A stretch of 64,000 nt of DNA, from positions 1-64,000 of the forward strand of contig NZ_JAMOIH010000012.1 of assembly GCF_024448955.1 (NCBI RefSeq), in the 5' to 3' direction. Position 1 is the stretch's first letter. Each line of letters begins with the position of its first letter. This DNA comes from Stutzerimonas stutzeri (GTDB lineage: Bacteria > Pseudomonadota > Gammaproteobacteria > Pseudomonadales > Pseudomonadaceae). The notes under the pieces were generated by a model, which searched no databases, was not told where the DNA came from, and saw nothing but the letters and a program-made list of their open reading frames with translations. Below are positions 9,467-18,463 of the stretch, in pieces. The position numbers and the translations under genes were made by a program.

Positions 9467-9757
9467 TCAGCTATCGTCCTCACGGATCGACGACGGATGG
9501 CGGCACAGCGCCTCGACTTCGATATCCATGTAGGGGAACAGCGGCAGCTGCATCAGGGTGTCGTGCAATTCCTGCACGCTGGCCACGTCGAACACGCTGT
9601 AGTTGGCGTACTTCCCCGCAATGCGCCAGAGGTGGCGCCACTTGCCTTCGCGCATCAGGCCCTGGGCCAGTTCCTTCTCGTCGGCCTTGAGTTTGGCGGC
9701 CTTGGCCGGATCCATGTCGACCGGCAGTTTTACGATCATCTTTACGTGGAACAGCAT
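9467..9757 (-). CDS. catC: Muconolactone delta-isomerase
   Basis: This small enzyme of 96 residues, the usual family length, converts muconolactone to 3-oxoadipate enol-lactone. It starts MLFHVKMIVKLP and contains the conserved EGKWRHLWRIAG segment. The family forms a decamer of ferredoxin-like subunits in the cytoplasm. The start lies 15 bases after the catB stop, so the two are almost certainly co-translated in one mRNA. Its product feeds PcaD at the far end of the cluster. Confidence 0.95.
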   Translation of the reverse strand: MLFHVKMIVKLPVDMDPAKAAKLKADEKELAQGLMREGKWRHLWRIAGKYANYSVFDVASVQELHDTLMQLPLFPYMDIEVEALCRHPSSIREDDS

Positions 9758-9772
9758 CTTGTCAGCCTCCAG

Positions 9773-10894
9773 TCATTTACGGCTGAAGAACGCCAGGCGC
9801 TCTTCGTCCAGGGTCAGGCCGAGGCCCGGTGCGCGTGGTACTTCCAGCTGGAAGTCGCGATAGACCGGCGCCTCGGTGACGATTTCTTCGGTGAGCAGCA
9901 GCGGGCCGAACAGCTCGGTGCCCCAGGTCAGTTTGTTCAGGGTGACGAAGGCATGTGCCGAGGCCAGGGTGCCGATGGCGCCTTCGAGCATGGTGCCGCC
10001 GTATAGCGCGATGCCGGCGGATTCGGCGATCTGCGCGGTGCGCAGCACGGCACGTGGGCCGCCGTTCTTGGCGATCTTCAGCGCGAAGATGCTGGCAGCA
10101 CCGTCAGCGGCAAGGCTGAAGGCGTCCTCTACGCTCTCGATGGACTCGTCGGCCATGATCGGCGCGGGGCTGCGCTGATTCAGGCGAATCTGGCCAGCGC
10201 GGTTGATTCGCGAAATGGGCTGTTCGATCAGGTCGATGCCGTTGTCGCCCAGCACCTGACAGGCGCGGATCGCCTGGGACTCGTCCCAGTACTGGTTGAC
10301 GTCGACGCGCACGCTGGCGCGCTCGCCCAGCGCCTTCTTGATGGCGATGACGTGTTTGAGATCGGCGTTCACCTCGTTGGCGCCAATCTTCAGCTTGAAG
10401 AGGCGGTGGCGGCGGATATCGAGCATCTGCTCGGCTTCGGCAATGTCCTTGGCGGTGTCGCCGGAGGCCAGGGTCCAGGCGACTTCCAGGCTGTCGCGCA
10501 CCCGCCCGCCGAGCAGCTCGCTGACCGGCAGCCCAAGGCGCTTGCCCTGGGCGTCGAGCAGCGCGCTTTCCAGGCCGGACTTGGCGAAGGTATTGCCCTT
10601 GGCCGCCTTGTCCAGCCGCAGCATGGCGGCGTTGATGTTGCTCGCGTCCTGCCCCACCAGTAGCGGGCCGAGGTGGCAGTCGACGTTGGTCTTGATGCTC
10701 TCCGGGCTTTCGTTGCCGTAGGCCAAACCGCCGATGGTGGTGGCCTCGCCGATGCCTTCCACGCCATCGTTGCAACGCACGCGGATGATCACCAGCGTCT
10801 GCTTCTGCATGGTGTGCATCGCCAGCTTGTGCGGGCGAATGGTGGGCAGATCGACGATCAACGTCTGGATGCTTTCGATCAGGGTGTGGCTCAT
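9773..10894 (-). CDS. catB: Muconate cycloisomerase
   Basis: This enolase-superfamily enzyme makes (S)-muconolactone from cis,cis-muconate with a divalent metal. The 373-residue protein carries the full catalytic set at the positions known for P. putida CatB: the base Lys169 in FKLKIG, metal ligands Asp198 (VDVN), Glu224 (LIEQP) and Asp249 (MADE), and Lys273 (ALKIAKNGG). This agreement makes the call firm and separates it from mandelate racemase relatives. It sits 28 bases after benK. No divergent catR gene accompanies it, unlike many pseudomonads. Confidence 0.97.
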   Translation of the reverse strand: MSHTLIESIQTLIVDLPTIRPHKLAMHTMQKQTLVIIRVRCNDGVEGIGEATTIGGLAYGNESPESIKTNVDCHLGPLLVGQDASNINAAMLRLDKAAKGNTFAKSGLESALLDAQGKRLGLPVSELLGGRVRDSLEVAWTLASGDTAKDIAEAEQMLDIRRHRLFKLKIGANEVNADLKHVIAIKKALGERASVRVDVNQYWDESQAIRACQVLGDNGIDLIEQPISRINRAGQIRLNQRSPAPIMADESIESVEDAFSLAADGAASIFALKIAKNGGPRAVLRTAQIAESAGIALYGGTMLEGAIGTLASAHAFVTLNKLTWGTELFGPLLLTEEIVTEAPVYRDFQLEVPRAPGLGLTLDEERLAFFSRK

Positions 10895-10922
10895 ATCGGC
10901 TCCCGGAGTTCTGTTTCAGTGT

Positions 10923-12266
10923 TCAGGCTTTCGCCGCCGACAGACCGGCTGGCGCAACATTGCTGCTGCGTTGACCGGAGACGGCGAAGACGGCCATGGC
11001 CAGCGCGGCGATTACGCCGGGAATGGCAAAGGCGATGAAATTCAGTTGCAGCGGCAGATTGATACCCAGCAGCGCACCGCCCAGCAGCGGGCCGACGATG
11101 GCCCCGTTGCGACCGATGCCGGACGCCCAACCAAGGCCCGTGGAGCGAATCGACAGGCCGTAGAACTGCGCGGCGGCTGCGTACAGCAGGATCTGCGTGC
11201 CGATCACGGTGGCACCGGCGATGGTTATCAGCGCGTACAGCACCGGCATCGGCGTCTTGAAGCCCAGCAGGCTGATTGACACCACAGAGACCGCGAAGAA
11301 CACCACCACGACCTTGGCCAGGTTGAAGCGATCACCCAGCCAACCGCCGAGAATCGCACCGAACATGCCGCCCAGATTCAGCGCCACCAGGAAGGACAAG
11401 CTAGAGCCCAGGCTGTAGCCGGCATTGGCCATCAACTTCGGCAGCCAGGAGCCCAGCGCGTAGACCATCAGCAGGCAGCAGAAGAACGCCACCCAGATCG
11501 AAACAGTGCGCACGCCACGGCCCTCACGGAAAAGCTCCAGCACCGACGCGCTCTTACCCTTCACTTCGTTCATCACCAGCTCATCGCCGGCGCTGAGGGC
11601 AAGGCTCGGCTCAATCTGGTTGAGCAGCTTGCGCGCCTGTTCGGTACGGCCTTGGCGCACCAGGAAGCCCACCGACTCCGGCAACTTCCAGAGAATCACC
11701 GGCAGCAACAGCAGCGGCACGGCGGCGGCGAAGAACATCGCTTCCCAGCCAAAGCGCGGCAGCATGTAGATGCCCAGCCCGGCGGAGAACATGCCGCCCA
11801 GCGAATAGCCGCTGAACATGATCGCCACCAGGGTGCTGCGCAGCTTCTTCGGCGCGTATTCATTCATCAGCGCCACCACGTTGGGCATCAGCCCGCCGCA
11901 ACCGAGCCCGGCGAGGAAGCGGAAGATGCCGAATTCCGTCGGGGTGCTGGCGAAGCCATTGAGCACCGTCGCTGTGCTGAACAGCAGAAAACAGATGGCG
12001 ATGCCCTTCTTGCGGCCGATACGGTCGGCCAGGGTGCCGAACACCAGCGCACCGAACATCATGCCGAACAGCGCATAACTGCCTAGCGCACCGGCTTCCA
12101 GCGGGGTCAGCCCCCATTCCTGCATGATCACCGGCAGGACTACGCCGTAGATGAACAGGTCATAGCCGTCGAAGATCAGCAGCAGTGCGCACAGGCACAT
12201 GACCAGCCAGTGGAACTGGCTGAAACGGGCGTTATCGATGATCTGGTGAACGTCAACTGTACGCAT
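10923..12266 (-). CDS. benK: Benzoate MFS transporter, aromatic acid:H+ symporter family
   Basis: This is a 447-residue inner-membrane transporter with about twelve membrane segments. The AAHS-family signature FDGYD is present near residue 33, inside the first membrane helix, and the loop motif GTLADRIGRKKG lies between helices 2 and 3. These proteins import benzoate and related aromatic acids with protons. The gene lies between benD and catB in one direction. A PcaK-type substrate (4-hydroxybenzoate) is possible by family, but neighbouring benABCD favours benzoate. Confidence 0.9.
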   Translation of the reverse strand: MRTVDVHQIIDNARFSQFHWLVMCLCALLLIFDGYDLFIYGVVLPVIMQEWGLTPLEAGALGSYALFGMMFGALVFGTLADRIGRKKGIAICFLLFSTATVLNGFASTPTEFGIFRFLAGLGCGGLMPNVVALMNEYAPKKLRSTLVAIMFSGYSLGGMFSAGLGIYMLPRFGWEAMFFAAAVPLLLLPVILWKLPESVGFLVRQGRTEQARKLLNQIEPSLALSAGDELVMNEVKGKSASVLELFREGRGVRTVSIWVAFFCCLLMVYALGSWLPKLMANAGYSLGSSLSFLVALNLGGMFGAILGGWLGDRFNLAKVVVVFFAVSVVSISLLGFKTPMPVLYALITIAGATVIGTQILLYAAAAQFYGLSIRSTGLGWASGIGRNGAIVGPLLGGALLGINLPLQLNFIAFAIPGVIAALAMAVFAVSGQRSSNVAPAGLSAAKA

Positions 12267-12384
12267 GGCAAGACTCTCTATTGTTTTTGTAAGTCATGGT
12301 TCATCGCGCCAGCCCATCGGGTCGGGCTGTTCGCGCTGCGATACTTCGAGGTGGTGCAAAAATTCTGGCTCCGGCGCTCGGCTG

Positions 12385-13161
12385 TCAGCCGAGATCGCCA
12401 CCGCCCACCGGCAGGGTCACGCCGGTGATGTAGCTGGCATCGTCGGAGGCCAGAAACAGAATCGCGCCGGCCTGCTCGTCGATGGTTCCGTAGCGCTTCA
12501 TCAGGGTCGAATCGACGGTCTGGTCGACGATCTGCTGGTACCACCGCTTCTCGTCTTCGCTCTGCTCGGCGCTGTTGCGCGGGATGCGCCGAGGCGGCGC
12601 TTCGGTGCCGCCGGGCGCGGTGGCGTTGACGCGAATGCCACGTTGGGCGTTTTCGAACGCGAGGCAAGCAGTGAGCGCATTCACGCCGCCCTTGGCCGCG
12701 CCGTAAGGCACGCGGTTGAGGCTGCGGGTGGCAATGGAAGAGACGTTGATGATGGCGCCCGCCCCCTGCTCCAGCATGTGCGGCAGCGCGGCATGGCAGC
12801 ACCAGAGCGTGGGGAACAGCGAGCGGCGCACTTCGGCCTCGATCTCGTGTTCCTGGTAGTGCTCAAACGGCTTGGCCCAGATGGTGCCGCCGACGTTGTT
12901 GATCAGGATGTCGAGACGCCCGAAGCGCTCCTTCGCCGTATCCATCACGCGGTGGCAATCGCTGAACTGCTCGAGATCGGCGGTCAGGGTCAGTACTTCG
13001 GCGCCCTGTCCCAACTGGTCGGCGAGCTCGTGCACCAGTTCGGAACGGTCAACCGCCACCAGCTTGCCGCCCTCGGCAACGAAACGCTCGGCGACGCGGC
13101 GGCCGATGCCTTGAGCGGCGCCGGTGATCACCGCGACTTTGTTTTCAAAACGCTTGTTCAT
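12385..13161 (-). CDS. benD: 1,6-dihydroxycyclohexa-2,4-diene-1-carboxylate dehydrogenase
   Basis: This short-chain dehydrogenase oxidises and decarboxylates the benzoate cis-diol to catechol with NAD+. The 258-residue protein has the nucleotide motif TGAAQGIG (13-20), NNVGG (88-92), Ser141/Ser142 and the catalytic YGAAK (Tyr153, Lys157). The size and order benA-B-C-D are standard. The 118-base gap to benK and the 153-base gap from benC, the latter filled by a REP pair, are the only unusual spacing in the operon. Confidence 0.94.
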   Translation of the reverse strand: MNKRFENKVAVITGAAQGIGRRVAERFVAEGGKLVAVDRSELVHELADQLGQGAEVLTLTADLEQFSDCHRVMDTAKERFGRLDILINNVGGTIWAKPFEHYQEHEIEAEVRRSLFPTLWCCHAALPHMLEQGAGAIINVSSIATRSLNRVPYGAAKGGVNALTACLAFENAQRGIRVNATAPGGTEAPPRRIPRNSAEQSEDEKRWYQQIVDQTVDSTLMKRYGTIDEQAGAILFLASDDASYITGVTLPVGGGDLG

Positions 13162-13202
13162 TTACTTTTCCTCGAAGGAGCCGAAAACCCGCTACGCAGC
13201 TT

Positions 13203-13292
13203 CCGTAGGAGCGAGCTTGCTCGCGAAGCTTTTCGGTGCGTTGATCCAGGCGAACCTGCTGACCTTTTTCGCGAGCAAGCTCGCTCCTACGG
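13203..13292. repeat. Inverted pair of Pseudomonas REP elements (REPIN)
   Basis: GTAGGAGCGAGCTTGCTCGC starts at 13205 and its reverse complement ends at 13290, with about 45 bases between. Each arm is itself palindromic (GCGAGCTTGCTCGC and GCGAGCAAGCTCGC). This is the classic Pseudomonas REP doublet, thought to be moved by RAYT transposases. None is encoded in this window. It sits between benC and benD, where it could shift mRNA ratios. Confidence 0.85.
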
Positions 13293-13314
13293 AAAAACCT
13301 TGCGCACCTTGTGC

Positions 13315-14325
13315 TCAGGCGCTGGCAGCAAATTTCTCGTAGTAGAAATTCGCCGGCTGCAGGCCCTGTTCACGGATGAACTGGCTGACCGCCTCGACCA
13401 TCGGTGGTGGGCCGCAGAGGTAGATGTCTACCTCGCCGTCATTCAGGTGCTTCGGCTCGATGTGCTGGGTGACGTAGCCCTTCTGCGGATAGGCGCTATC
13501 GGGGCTGGCCACGCAGGCGCTGTAGGTGAAGTTCGGAATCCGCGCGGCGAAGGCCTCGAGCTTGTCCAGCTCCACCAGATCGTGGTCATGGGTCACGCCG
13601 TAGATCAGGTGCAGGGGATGCCCGCTGCCCTGCTCGGCGATCTTCTCCAGCATGGCGGTGAACGGTGCCAGACCGGTGCCGCCAGCCAGCAACAGCAGCG
13701 GGCGTCTGATGTCGCGCAGGTAGAAGCTGCCCAGCGGGCCGACCAGACTCAGACTGTCGCCGGATTTCGCCAGGCCGGTCAGGAAGCTGCTCATCAGCCC
13801 GCCCGGTACGTTACGAATCAGGAAGCTGACTTCGCCATCGCGCGGCATGGAGCTGAAGGAGTAGGCGCGGGTCTGGTCGCTGCCCGGCACCTTGAGGTTG
13901 ACGTACTGCCCCGGCAGGAACGCCAGTTGGGTCAGCGAATCGCCCTTGATCGACAGCGAGATGGTGCTCTCGGACAGCTGGCGCACGTTGCTGATCGCCG
14001 CCTCGTAGCAAACCTGCTCGGTCTTGCACACCTGGGACGATGCCGGCACGCGGATCACGCAGTCGCTCTCGGCGCGCATCTGGCAGGTCAGCACATAGCC
14101 CTGTTCGGCCTCGTCTTCGCTGAGGGCGTCTTCGATGTATTCCTCACCGAGGTCATAGCGCCCGGCCTCGGCAAAGCACTTGCAGGCACCGCAAGCGCCG
14201 TCGCGGCAATCCAGCGGAACATTGATACCTTGGCGATAGGCGGCGTCGGCAACGGTTTCGCCGATATTGGCGTCGATGAAACGCGTGACGCCGTCTTCGA
14301 AGTTCAAAGCAATCTTATGAGTCAT
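13315..14325 (-). CDS. benC: Benzoate 1,2-dioxygenase, electron transfer component
   Basis: This reductase passes electrons from NADH through FAD and a plant-type [2Fe-2S] cluster to the BenAB oxygenase. The 336-residue protein has the ferredoxin domain first, with Cys40, Cys45, Cys48 and Cys81. The FAD motif RAYS (153-156) and the NAD-binding GGTGLAPF (215-222) follow. This single-chain, ferredoxin-first layout is that of BenC/XylZ. It begins ten bases after the benB stop. Confidence 0.95.
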   Translation of the reverse strand: MTHKIALNFEDGVTRFIDANIGETVADAAYRQGINVPLDCRDGACGACKCFAEAGRYDLGEEYIEDALSEDEAEQGYVLTCQMRAESDCVIRVPASSQVCKTEQVCYEAAISNVRQLSESTISLSIKGDSLTQLAFLPGQYVNLKVPGSDQTRAYSFSSMPRDGEVSFLIRNVPGGLMSSFLTGLAKSGDSLSLVGPLGSFYLRDIRRPLLLLAGGTGLAPFTAMLEKIAEQGSGHPLHLIYGVTHDHDLVELDKLEAFAARIPNFTYSACVASPDSAYPQKGYVTQHIEPKHLNDGEVDIYLCGPPPMVEAVSQFIREQGLQPANFYYEKFAASA

Positions 14326-14335
14326 GGCGGCGCCC

Positions 14336-14824
14336 TCAGAGGTGGTACACGTCGATCATCTGGCGGATGTAGTCGTTCTTCAGCACGACCTTCTTGGCCT
14401 TGATCAGTGGGTTCTCGCCGCGCACGTCCAAGGTGTAGAAGTTGGTGCCGTAGAAATGATCGACGGTCTTGTATCGGAAGCTCATGGTGTGCCAGTTGTA
14501 GCGCAGCTTGCAGACGCCATCGGCCTGTTCGAGCAGCTCGAGGTTGCTGATGTTGTGCGTGGTCCGGGTATCCGGAATGGTTGCACTGGAGCGCTCGGTC
14601 TTGATGCGGAAGACCCGGTCTTCCAGGCCACGACGGTTGCCGTACCAGATCAGCGAAATTTCGCGCTGGGGGTCTTCAGTCAGTTGGTCGCGGTCATCCC
14701 AGGCCGGCATCCAGAAGCTGGCATCCGGGGCATAAAGCTCCAGCCAGGCGTCCCACTCCTTGTCGTCGAGGTAGCGCGCTTCGCGGTAGAGAAAGTCGCG
14801 CGCGGCGTCGTAGGTAATGGCCAT
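14336..14824 (-). CDS. benB: Benzoate 1,2-dioxygenase, beta subunit
   Basis: This is the small structural subunit of the alpha3beta3 ring-hydroxylating dioxygenase, 162 residues long as usual. It shows the family pattern of an N-terminal helix pair with EARYLDDKEWDAWLELYAPD, followed by a curved sheet, and has no metal site. Its ATG follows the benA stop directly (TGA then ATG), which points to translational coupling and equal subunit production. Confidence 0.95.
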   Translation of the reverse strand: MAITYDAARDFLYREARYLDDKEWDAWLELYAPDASFWMPAWDDRDQLTEDPQREISLIWYGNRRGLEDRVFRIKTERSSATIPDTRTTHNISNLELLEQADGVCKLRYNWHTMSFRYKTVDHFYGTNFYTLDVRGENPLIKAKKVVLKNDYIRQMIDVYHL

Positions 14825-16186
14825 TCAAGCGCCCTCCACGTGGATCAGCTTCGCCTGTTCGGCCTCGACGGCCTTAATCATCTGTTCCTGCCAGTAGCGG
14901 TGCTGCATGACAAACAGCCCCTCGTCCTCCGAACGTGCGCCGCTGAGCAGCGGATGCAGGTCGATTTCCTTGGCGCCCTCGTCGGGGCCGTCGATCCAGT
15001 GTTTGGCACCGCGGGACATGTCGTTCCACTCCATGGCACGGCCCTGGTAACCAGCCTGGCAGGCGCGGAATTCTTCCAGATCGTCCGGTGTGGCCATGCC
15101 GCTGACGTTGAAGAAGTCTTCGTACTGGCGGATGCGGGTGGCGCGCGCTTCGTCGCTTTCGCCCTTCGGCGCGATGCAGTAGATGGTGACTTCGGTCTCG
15201 TCCACCGAGATCGGTCGGGCGATGCGCAGCTGCGAGCCGAACTGGTCCATCAGGTACAGGTTCGGGTACAGGCAGAGGTTGCGCGAGTTGCCGATCATCC
15301 AGTCGGCGCGGGCCTCGCCGACTTCGGCGACCAGCTCATCGCGGCGGCTGAACAGCGGACGGTCTTCGGGGTTGTCCCAGCGCGTCCAGAGCAGCAGGTG
15401 GCCGTTCTCGAAGGAGTAGAAGCCGCCGCCCTTCTTGCCCCAGCCGCCAGCGCTCATGGTGCGGATTTCTTCACCGGCCTCACGCAGCTTGCGCTGGTTC
15501 TGAGTCGCGGCGTAGTTCCAGTGCACGGCGGTGACGTGGTAGCCGTCGGCGCCGTTTTCAGCGGTCAGCTTCCAGTTGCCGCCGAAGACGTAGCTGGAGG
15601 AGCCGCGCAGCACTTCGATGCCTTCGGGGGACTGGTCGACGACCATGTCGATGATCTTCTTCGACTCACCGAGGAAGTCTTCCAGCGGCGCGACGTCCTC
15701 GCGCAGGCTGCCGAACAGGAAGCCGCGATAGGACTCGAAGCGGGCGATCTTCTTCAGGTCATGGGAGCCGTCGCAGTTGAAGCTGTCCGGGTAGCCGGCT
15801 TCCTTGGGGTCCTTGACCTTGAGCAGCTTGCCGGAGTTGTTGAAGGTCCAGCCGTGGAACGGGCAGGTGTAGGTGGCCTTGTTGCCGCTCTTGAAGCGGC
15901 AGAGCATCGCGCCGCGATGGCTGCATGCATTGATGAAGGCGTTGAGCTCACCTTCCTTGTTGCGAGCGATGAAGATCGGCTGCCGACCCATGTAGGTGGT
16001 GTAGTAGTCGTTATTCTCGGGAATCTGGCTGTCGTGAGCGAGGTAGATCCAGTTGCCCTCGAAGATGTGCTTCATCTCCAGGTCGAACAGGCGCTCGTCG
16101 GTGAACATCTCGCGCTTGCAGCGGAAGATGCCTTTTTCTTTGTCATCTTCAACAAGCGAATCAAGGTAATCGAATCCCAGGGCCAT
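14825..16186 (-). CDS. benA: Benzoate 1,2-dioxygenase, alpha subunit
   Basis: This catalytic subunit adds O2 to benzoate to form the cis-1,2-diol. The start at 16186 ([10 protein letters not shown]) is chosen because GGAGG lies eight bases upstream; an in-frame ATG at 16201 has no ribosome site. The 453 residues include the Rieske ligands Cys88-X-His90 and Cys108-X2-His111. The mononuclear iron site is DGYHVTAVH, with Asp214, His217 and His222. It is the first structural gene and sits behind two BenR-type repeats. XylX-like toluate activity cannot be excluded from sequence alone. Confidence 0.96.
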   Translation of the reverse strand: MALGFDYLDSLVEDDKEKGIFRCKREMFTDERLFDLEMKHIFEGNWIYLAHDSQIPENNDYYTTYMGRQPIFIARNKEGELNAFINACSHRGAMLCRFKSGNKATYTCPFHGWTFNNSGKLLKVKDPKEAGYPDSFNCDGSHDLKKIARFESYRGFLFGSLREDVAPLEDFLGESKKIIDMVVDQSPEGIEVLRGSSSYVFGGNWKLTAENGADGYHVTAVHWNYAATQNQRKLREAGEEIRTMSAGGWGKKGGGFYSFENGHLLLWTRWDNPEDRPLFSRRDELVAEVGEARADWMIGNSRNLCLYPNLYLMDQFGSQLRIARPISVDETEVTIYCIAPKGESDEARATRIRQYEDFFNVSGMATPDDLEEFRACQAGYQGRAMEWNDMSRGAKHWIDGPDEGAKEIDLHPLLSGARSEDEGLFVMQHRYWQEQMIKAVEAEQAKLIHVEGA

Positions 16187-16250
16187 GGCCGGGGCCTCCA
16201 TTGTTATTGTTTCAACGTGATGAAGGCTATGCCGCTGGGAGAGGTACCAA

Positions 16251-16287
16251 TATCCGTTTCCTGCAAGACCTCTATCCGTTTTCTGCA
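16251..16287 (-). promoter_or_regulatory. Two direct repeats matching the XylS/BenR operator
   Basis: Read on the minus strand, TGCAGAAAACGGATA (16287-16273) and TGCAGGAAACGGATA (16265-16251) both fit TGCA-N6-GGNTA, the pattern known for XylS at Pm and shared by BenR. Their starts are 22 bases apart. The proximal copy ends 64 bases upstream of the benA start, where it should reach the -35 region. Activation of benABCD by BenR with benzoate is the expected use. Confidence 0.8.
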
Positions 16288-16403
16288 AACGACAAGATGG
16301 CAAATTGCCGCAGGCGAACGCACCACCCGTTGCGGGAGGCGGCGGCAGGATGAACGAAGGGAGAAGGAGCCGCGACCGTCAGATCGACAGCGGCTCAGAG
16401 GCT

Positions 16404-17360
16404 TCAGTGATGGCGGCGCAAGGTGTCGGAAGGCAGTTCGCCGAAGGTGCTCTTGTAGGTTTCCGAGAAGCGCCCGAGATGCAGGAAGCCATAGTCCATG
16501 GCGATTTCAGTGATATTGCGCACCTTGTCCGCCGGATCGCTCAGGCGCCCGCGGATCTGCTCCAGCTTGCGCTGGCGGATGTAGGACTTCGGCGTGGTGC
16601 CGACCTTGCGGTCGAACAACATGTAGAGCGAACGCGGACTCATGTTCGCCAGCTGCGCCAACTGCTCGACCGAGATGTCCTTCTTCAGGTGCTCGTCTAT
16701 ATAGTCGGTAATGCGGCCGAACGACGGACAGCTCTCGGTCAGCGGCTCGCGGTGAATGTTGTTGGCCAGGGTGCACAGCAGTTTCGAGGCGATGATGCGG
16801 CTGTATTGGTCTTGCAGTTGCGGGATGCAGTGCTCGGCTTCGGCCTCCTGGCAGATCAGCCCGAGCAGGCTTTCGATGCCGTCGAGCTGCTTGAGCTCGT
16901 AGCGGTTGGCGGCGAAACGAATCCCCTCGCTCGGCGCCCGCCACTGGTTCTCGGTGCAGGCCTTTTCCAGAAAGGACGCGGGCACCTTGACGATGAGCTT
17001 TTCGCAGTCGTCGGAATAGGTCAGGTCGACCGGATCGTCCGGATTGATCAGCAGCAACTCACCGGGCGTGAAGTAGTGCTCCTGCCCGCGACCACGCCAG
17101 AGGCAGTGCCCGCGCTGCAGCAATTGCAGGTGATAGATGGTTTCCAGCGCCGGCGAGGTGACATGCACGCTGCCGCCGTAACTCAGCTGACAGAGGTCGA
17201 GCTTGCCGAACTTGCAATGGTTCAGGCTGGCCTGGGGATTACCGGTGCGAGGTAGCTGGATGCAATGCGAACCGACGTGCTGATTGACGTACTCGGACAC
17301 CGCGTGAGGATCGGCGCGATCGAAAATCATGCTTCGCTCTTTCAGCAGACTATCCATCAT
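16404..17360 (-). CDS. benR: AraC/XylS-family activator of the ben genes
   Basis: This 318-residue regulator has an N-terminal effector and dimerisation region and a C-terminal pair of helix-turn-helices (about residues 215-315). Recognisable segments are LAQLANMSPRSLYMLF and MDYGFLHLGRFSETYK, the second being the classic AraC signature. BenR of P. putida activates benABC when benzoate binds. The gene lies directly upstream of benA on the same strand, and the intervening DNA carries two XylS-type repeats. Start choice between two adjacent ATGs is arbitrary. Confidence 0.92.
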   Translation of the reverse strand: MMDSLLKERSMIFDRADPHAVSEYVNQHVGSHCIQLPRTGNPQASLNHCKFGKLDLCQLSYGGSVHVTSPALETIYHLQLLQRGHCLWRGRGQEHYFTPGELLLINPDDPVDLTYSDDCEKLIVKVPASFLEKACTENQWRAPSEGIRFAANRYELKQLDGIESLLGLICQEAEAEHCIPQLQDQYSRIIASKLLCTLANNIHREPLTESCPSFGRITDYIDEHLKKDISVEQLAQLANMSPRSLYMLFDRKVGTTPKSYIRQRKLEQIRGRLSDPADKVRNITEIAMDYGFLHLGRFSETYKSTFGELPSDTLRRHH

Positions 17361-17566
17361 CAGGCACTCGCTATTTTTATAGTTACGCCAGCATGATTGC
17401 CGGTCGCCAAACCCAACCGAGGCGCATTGCCGCCACCCAGGCCTGATTCAAATCAACGTTAACGCGTTCGAGCACAATAAGTGATTGGACCAACGGCCAA
17501 CAGTCGACCGGCCGGTAACCGCACATTTTCGCTGCCGTCCGACCAGCGGAGCGTTCGCAGAACGGT

Positions 17567-18463
17567 TTACGCCATGCCGGGATAATTCCTGGAAGCACGC
17601 AGGGTATCGGCAATGGCCTGGGCAGCGACCGAAAGCTCGTGGCCGGGCTTGGTCAGTATGCCCACCGGCTTCTCGATCACCGGGTCACCCAGCGCGACAC
17701 AACGAGCCCCGAGTTCCAGCATCTGCTCCCGACACAGCGCTGGCACGGCGCTGACGCCCAAACCGCTGGCGACCATGCGTCCGACCGTTGCCAGCTGATG
17801 GCTTTCGAACTGCACGGGCAGGCTACGCCCACGCTGGCGCAGATGATCCTCGAGCATGAAGCGCACGGTAGAGGGCCGCTGCAGGGTAATGACGGGTTGC
17901 TTGAGCAGCGCCTCCCAGCTCACCTCAGCCTGGCTCGCCAGCACCGAGTCGGCGGGCACCACCGCCACGAAGCGATCCGTATACAACGGCGTGAAACTCA
18001 GCGGCGTGGTGGGTTCGGGTTCAAAGGCGATGCCCAGTTCGACGTGCCGGTCGCGAACCATGTCCATCACCTGCTCGTTGATCACGTCATGCACCGTGAC
18101 GCTGATCGACGGATATTGCTGGCGGAACGTTTTCAGGACCGACGGCAACAGATTGCCAGCAAACGAGGGCATCGAGGCCAGCGCCACCCGCCCCTGGCGC
18201 AACGTGAAGCGTTGGCGCAGTTCGTCCTCGGCGTTATCCCAATCAGCCAGCAACCGGCGCGCAAGCGGCAAAAGCGCCTCCCCTTCCGGCGTCAGGCTCA
18301 CCGCGCGGGTGGTACGGCTGAACAACCGCCCTCCTAGCCCGTCTTCCAGAGACTTGATCGTCAGGCTCAGCGCCGATTGCGACAAATGCAGACGCTCGCA
18401 GGCCTGGGCAAAGCTCAGGGTATGCGCCACGGCGAGAAACGCACGCAATTGTTTGATGGTCAT
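17567..18463 (-). CDS. LysR-family regulator of the adjacent ketoacid cluster (DhcR-like)
   Basis: This is a 298-residue LysR-type regulator with an N-terminal winged helix (LRAFLAVAHTLSFAQACERLHLSQSAL pattern over residues 5-31) and a periplasmic-binding-protein-like effector domain. It is divergent from the CoA-transferase genes across a 149-base AT-rich gap, the normal arrangement for a LysR gene and its target. From memory, P. aeruginosa has the same order, with DhcR upstream of dhcAB-atoB. A role with benR or cat genes is possible, because it also abuts that cluster, but the divergence favours the ketoacid genes. Confidence 0.75.
   Translation of the reverse strand: MTIKQLRAFLAVAHTLSFAQACERLHLSQSALSLTIKSLEDGLGGRLFSRTTRAVSLTPEGEALLPLARRLLADWDNAEDELRQRFTLRQGRVALASMPSFAGNLLPSVLKTFRQQYPSISVTVHDVINEQVMDMVRDRHVELGIAFEPEPTTPLSFTPLYTDRFVAVVPADSVLASQAEVSWEALLKQPVITLQRPSTVRFMLEDHLRQRGRSLPVQFESHQLATVGRMVASGLGVSAVPALCREQMLELGARCVALGDPVIEKPVGILTKPGHELSVAAQAIADTLRASRNYPGMA

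Noticed and set aside
12265-14403. Plus-strand open frame of 712 codons across benD and benC
   Set aside because: It is antisense to two well-identified genes with catalytic motifs. Long antisense frames are common in GC-rich DNA, and the translation has no recognisable family or membrane pattern.
14324-16513. Plus-strand open frame of 729 codons across benB and benA
   Set aside because: It is antisense to the dioxygenase genes, which show complete Rieske and iron sites. Its length comes from codon bias of the real genes.
16305-17255. Plus-strand open frame antisense to benR
   Set aside because: BenR has the AraC signature and fits the context; the antisense product shows no features.
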